This document shows positions 21,327 to 23,454 of a DNA stretch of 23,454 nt, in pieces. The notes beneath the pieces were generated by a model that was not told where the DNA came from, made no database searches, and was given only the letters and a program-made list of their open reading frames with translations. Source of the DNA: a virus. Made by a program: the position numbers and the translations under genes. How positions within the stretch are numbered: position 1 is the stretch's first letter; every line of letters starts with the position of its first letter. Location: the IMG/VR virus record IMGVR_UViG_3300037234_000153, positions 1 through 23,454 of that record, one strand, 5' to 3'.

Positions 21327-22223
21327 TTAATAACCTTCTTTGATTAACATGATTGAAAAATGTACTGAGACTGCGGCTGTTGAAGAAGTCACTTTGGCCA
21401 TGTAAAGAATATCGGTCTTACCGGGGAAGCTATCCATGGGAGCTTTGAAATCAGTAGGGTTATGCCCGGTTACTCCAACGTAGTGCACTACTGTTCTTAT
21501 TGGAGTAAAAGGACTGGATGTTACGTCAATTCCCTGTCGTGACATAATCACTACGTCTACGGACTTTGTACTGTCAACGTCAATGTCTTGCTGTATGATA
21601 AAAGCATTGTATCCGTCCGGGACTGTATAGCATCCTATTTCCGATTGTCCCTGCGGTAGCGGTACGTCTGCTATTGTACTCCATATAGCTCCGGCACCTG
21701 AAACTCTAATTGACAACGCACCGACATGACTACCTGCGGTTTGTGTTCCATATGTCCCGCTTGCGCTGACAGCCCAGCGATAAACCCTTAATAAACTCGT
21801 AGGTATAGCAACGGCGGTTAGGCCATCGGTTGCATGAGCTGCTACGCTCTGTGTTAATTCGTCATAATTTGCGTCAATGCCTGTTACTGTATATGCCCAC
21901 GAGCCTATGTCGTCAAGTGCATCGGCGGTGTCGTCACTTACTATTTCCAAGGCAGTAGCGGCAGTAGGCGTTTGATAGGCAAGGCTTACAGTTAGGGGCG
22001 CAAGCGTGGTTCCAACTGTTCCATGGCCAAACTTGTGTACAATGCTGTGGCCGGGAATATTGCCTTTTTCTACTTCTGTATAGAAGTGCTCAGGTTGTCC
22101 GGCTGTACCTGACCATGCTCTTTGGCCACCGCCTGCTTGAGCTGAGGGGAAGGGCTGGAAAACAAGACAAGAAGCGGCTAAGACCGCCCATACTACAATT
22201 GTTAAAAAACACCATTTTCGCAT
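21327..22223 (-). CDS. Secreted virion-like beta protein (298 aa)
   Basis: The ATG at 22223 is preceded by GGAGGA eight bases upstream; a TTG at 22238 would put that site inside the gene, so it is rejected. Residues 1-30 are a Sec signal peptide (MRKWCFLTIVVWAVLAASCL then ...SAQA, cleavage after AQA30). The mature part is beta-rich: ALEIVSDDTADALDDIGSWA, then YTVTGIDANYDELTQSVAAH and LLRVYRWAVSASGTYGTQTA, a repeat style I associate with virion proteins that resemble each other across marine and soil podophages. No enzyme motif. A Sec signal on such a protein is odd, because virion parts are normally cytoplasmic. It may instead be surface-displayed. It has its own promoter and operator. Confidence 0.7.
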   Translation of the reverse strand: MRKWCFLTIVVWAVLAASCLVFQPFPSAQAGGGQRAWSGTAGQPEHFYTEVEKGNIPGHSIVHKFGHGTVGTTLAPLTVSLAYQTPTAATALEIVSDDTADALDDIGSWAYTVTGIDANYDELTQSVAAHATDGLTAVAIPTSLLRVYRWAVSASGTYGTQTAGSHVGALSIRVSGAGAIWSTIADVPLPQGQSEIGCYTVPDGYNAFIIQQDIDVDSTKSVDVVIMSRQGIDVTSSPFTPIRTVVHYVGVTGHNPTDFKAPMDSFPGKTDILYMAKVTSSTAAVSVHFSIMLIKEGY

Positions 22224-22262
22224 AAGACTATCCTCCAAGGGGGGTTATAAAGACTGTAAATC

Positions 22263-22294
22263 GTATTTACTCTGTGTATACGCAGAGTAAATAC
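22263..22294. promoter_or_regulatory. 32-bp palindrome, candidate operator
   Basis: The sequence GTATTTACTCTG, T, GTATAC, G, CAGAGTAAATAC reads the same on both strands except for one central mismatch pair (22275/22282). It covers the -10 region of the promoter at 22288-22316 and lies between two minus-strand genes. A palindrome of this length with no T-run after it is more like a repressor or other dimeric protein site than a terminator. Confidence 0.7.
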
Positions 22295-22316
22295 CATAAA
22301 AAACTTCTATAGTCAA
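22288..22316 (-). promoter_or_regulatory. Putative sigma70 promoter for the secreted protein gene
   Basis: On the minus strand TTGACT (22316-22311), overlapping the stop of the preceding gene, is 17 bases from TATTTA (22293-22288), which matches TATAAT only in its first three bases. The -10 box lies in the palindrome, so a bound dimer would block polymerase. Confidence 0.5.
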
Positions 22317-22471
22317 GTCTTATTTTCCTTAAGCGGGCAGAAGCGGTGAACTTTGTCTTCTATTGCTTCGTCGGTTACGTCTTCGCCGGTCTTTGCGCAA
22401 ATAAGCTGGAAATACGCTATAAAGGCGAAACTGCTTTGGTTTCTCAGGTGATCGCACAATAGACAGGTCAC
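22313..22471 (-). CDS. Small protein with CxxC start (52 aa)
   Basis: The start is a GTG at 22471, which overlaps the upstream TGA (GTGA). The sequence MTCLLCDHLRNQSSFAFIAY has a CxxC (C3, C6), then FQLICAKTGEDVTDEAIEDK and the end RFCPLKENKT with two more cysteines (C25, C45). An AAGG lies 12-13 bases upstream. Four cysteines allow zinc binding. It is the last gene of a chain of four small genes and ends at the promoter of the secreted protein gene. Function unknown. Confidence 0.65.
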   Translation of the reverse strand: MTCLLCDHLRNQSSFAFIAYFQLICAKTGEDVTDEAIEDKVHRFCPLKENKT

Positions 22472-22674
22472 TGCCAATATTTGCCTTCTTTCTTCATAAA
22501 ATACGAGCTGTTCTGCTTAAACCTTGCAATCGCTATCAAGGCTTCGATTTTGAATATTAACTTCATTACCTGCTTGCCGTGATTGAAATTAAGGCCACAA
22601 TCAAAGCAGCTACACCAATCAAGCTTAATACCTGCTCCTAAGTGAGTTGAATTACAAAGCGGGCATTTTCTCAT
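22468..22674 (-). CDS. Zinc-ribbon protein (68 aa)
   Basis: The ATG overlaps the upstream stop (ATGA). CPLC (C4, C7) followed by CSCFDC (C21, C23, C26) forms a zinc-ribbon-like motif, with GLNFNHGK after the second pair; the rest is a helix (LIFKIEALIAIARFKQNSSY) and a basic end. Such proteins often bind nucleic acids or a host polymerase. The family is not identified. Neighbours on both sides carry similar cysteine motifs. Confidence 0.7.
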   Translation of the reverse strand: MRKCPLCNSTHLGAGIKLDWCSCFDCGLNFNHGKQVMKLIFKIEALIAIARFKQNSSYFMKKEGKYWQ

Positions 22675-22853
22675 TTCATCATCCTCCTGAGAAAATTATA
22701 AACGGCGTCGTGTGCTCGTACATACCACGGCTCCCGGAACCTGCTCATTGAATTAGCGGCTAACATGCAATGTATACTGCAATATACTTTATTGCCTGCC
22801 TGTGCGAGTACATGCAGGTCTTTACTACAAAAACCGCATTTATTATGCTTCAC
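22671..22853 (-). CDS. Treble-clef-like zinc protein (60 aa)
   Basis: The start is a GTG at 22853, inside the last 11 bases of the upstream gene. Residues 6-29 (CGFCSKDLHVLAQAGNKVYC then SIHC) hold C6, C9, C25 and C29, similar to treble-clef or MYND-like knuckles. The C-terminal half is helical and basic (YVRAHDAVYNFLRRMMK). It ends four bases into the next zinc-ribbon gene. Nucleic-acid or protein binding is likely but unproven. Confidence 0.65.
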   Translation of the reverse strand: MKHNKCGFCSKDLHVLAQAGNKVYCSIHCMLAANSMSRFREPWYVRAHDAVYNFLRRMMK

Positions 22854-23175
22854 TTGCTTCGTCCTCCACTGCGTTGTAAGGCGTGTTGTCGAAATTATAA
22901 GTTTCTATTAGCTGTGCGGCATGTTCGGCGTCTTGAACAACACATGCGGTTATCTGCCAGTCATCGAACCATGCTTTGCAATTCACTACTCTGTCGTCTC
23001 CGGTTTCTACTCCGGCAAGCTGGTATATTTCGTAACTATCCACGCCTATGCCGCCAAACTTATCAGAATACGAACCACTGATTATCCCGGTGAAACCGCC
23101 GTTGATACTTGACTTGCTGCCGTTTTGTTTTACGACGGTTACGAACTCATACCTTCTGAACTTCTGCTTTGTCAT
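22843..23175 (-). CDS. Small beta-rich protein (110 aa)
   Basis: The ATG follows AAAGGAAAAAGG. The start MTKQKFRRYEFVTVVKQNGS and SINGGFTGIISGSYSDKFGG suggest a small beta barrel (KOW- or SH3-like style), then SYEIYQLAGVETGDDRVVNC and a short helix (EHAAQLIETYN). The end is acidic. Two cysteines are present (C66, C78). It is the first gene after the tRNA. No family is assigned. The fold suggestion is from strand patterns only. Confidence 0.65.
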   Translation of the reverse strand: MTKQKFRRYEFVTVVKQNGSKSSINGGFTGIISGSYSDKFGGIGVDSYEIYQLAGVETGDDRVVNCKAWFDDWQITACVVQDAEHAAQLIETYNFDNTPYNAVEDEASEA

Positions 23176-23200
23176 TTGCCTTTTTCCTTTCTGTAGATTA

Positions 23201-23284
23201 TGGCGGAAGACCAGAGAATCGAACCCTGTACGCTTTTACACGCCACGGTGTTCAAGACCGCTTGGCACCATTGCCGCATCTTCC
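23201..23284 (-). tRNA. tRNA-Ser (anticodon UGA)
   Basis: The minus strand folds into a class II tRNA. The 7-bp acceptor stem pairs GGAAGAT with GTCTTCC, followed by G and an encoded CCA. The anticodon stem GCGGT/ACCGT holds the loop CTTGAAC with anticodon UGA. The variable arm is about 16 bases with a 4-bp stem. The T arm CAGGG-TTCGATT-CTCTG is normal. The D arm (GGC, 6-base loop, GCC) is short. The acceptor and anticodon parts resemble bacterial tRNA-Ser(UGA). It decodes UCA. Confidence 0.92.
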
Positions 23285-23427
23285 ATAAAAGCCCTTCTTA
23301 AATCCTTACAAGCTTCGTCGAATGTTTTGCCTATGAGTTGGTTGTCAACAAAGACCACAATCTTGTTTCTTGATTGAAATTCTTCTACCTTGCTGCCGTT
23401 TATATACATCCTGTCTTTGAGTTGCAT
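23236..23427 (-). CDS. Hypothetical protein overlapping the tRNA gene (63 aa)
   Basis: The ATG follows AAAGGA by about seven bases. The sequence MQLKDRMYINGSKVEEFQSR then KIVVFVDNQLIGKTFDEACK is a mix of strands and helix. The last 16 residues (MEDAAMVPSGLEHRGV) come from the 5' part of the tRNA-Ser sequence, a 49-base overlap. The true C-terminus may therefore be a by-product of the tRNA. No family is recognised. Confidence 0.6.
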   Translation of the reverse strand: MQLKDRMYINGSKVEEFQSRNKIVVFVDNQLIGKTFDEACKDLRRAFMEDAAMVPSGLEHRGV

Positions 23428-23454
23428 TATACATCCTTTCTTTGTATGGCAGGA

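Noticed and set aside
22224-22238. Upstream TTG start for the secreted protein gene
   Set aside because: The TTG-GAG-GAT stretch is the ribosome site of the ATG at 22223, and the signal peptide fits the ATG start.
23201-23284. tRNA as a phage attachment site
   Set aside because: No integrase or repeated tRNA end is visible in the window, so integration cannot be supported.

Overview
This window is a stretch of a tailed-phage genome (free phage or prophage; no integrase or host gene is visible). Every credible gene reads on the minus strand, so transcription runs from high to low coordinates. Genes are packed tightly with many ATGA, GTGA or TAATG junctions and strong Shine-Dalgarno sequences. 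The gene order TerL, portal, scaffold, coat, then adaptor-like and tail proteins, with a portal of about 700 residues, resembles short-tailed (P22-like) phages. That is an inference from gene order and motifs; no database search was possible. The host is probably a bacterium with a Tat pathway and Sec/lipoprotein export that lives at least partly without oxygen, because the phage carries a Tat signal, Sec signals and a glycyl-radical domain.

In transcription order: (1) 23.4-22.3 kb holds a tRNA-Ser(UGA) that overlaps the end of a small gene, followed by four small proteins, three of them cysteine-rich zinc-ribbon candidates. (2) At 22.3-22.2 kb a near-consensus promoter overlaps a 32-bp palindrome, ahead of a 298-residue secreted protein that looks like a virion protein. 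(3) 21.3-17.1 kb is a dense run of small genes: two tandem paralogues, a cysteine-rich micropeptide, a tail-anchored membrane protein, a glutaredoxin-like protein, a Tat-exported cysteine protein, a two-TM holin candidate, an FN3 protein and a stand-alone glycyl-radical (NrdD C-terminal type) protein. (4) 17.1-16.1 kb has a lipoprotein and two membrane proteins that could belong to lysis; no endolysin was recognised. (5) 16.05-11.3 kb starts with a promoter and contains a structured RNA/terminator, a zinc-knuckle protein, TerL and portal. (6) 11.3-7.3 kb is the capsid module: scaffold, coat and two pairs of duplicated genes, punctuated by an internal sigma70 promoter and three long stem-loops, one a clear rho-independent terminator. 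(7) 7.3-0 kb holds two adaptor-like proteins, an HNH endonuclease, a zinc protein, a beta-propeller-like tail protein, a 15-residue lysine-rich peptide, several tail/virion proteins, a fibre-like protein built from two different repeat arrays, and a gene cut by the window edge.

The most unusual content is the redox set (glycyl-radical domain plus glutaredoxin-like protein plus Tat-exported cysteine protein) in one operon, which could support or repair anaerobic ribonucleotide reduction in the host. The expression controls in and around the capsid module (a promoter followed at once by a 5' stem-loop, the stem-loop series, and a nested RNA element before the TerL block) are the next most interesting. 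Eight small genes (4497-4544, 16509-16688, 19591-19731, 20874-20975, 22313-22471 and others with corrected starts) were found by reading the junctions directly. No gene-free stretch exceeds 130 bases.
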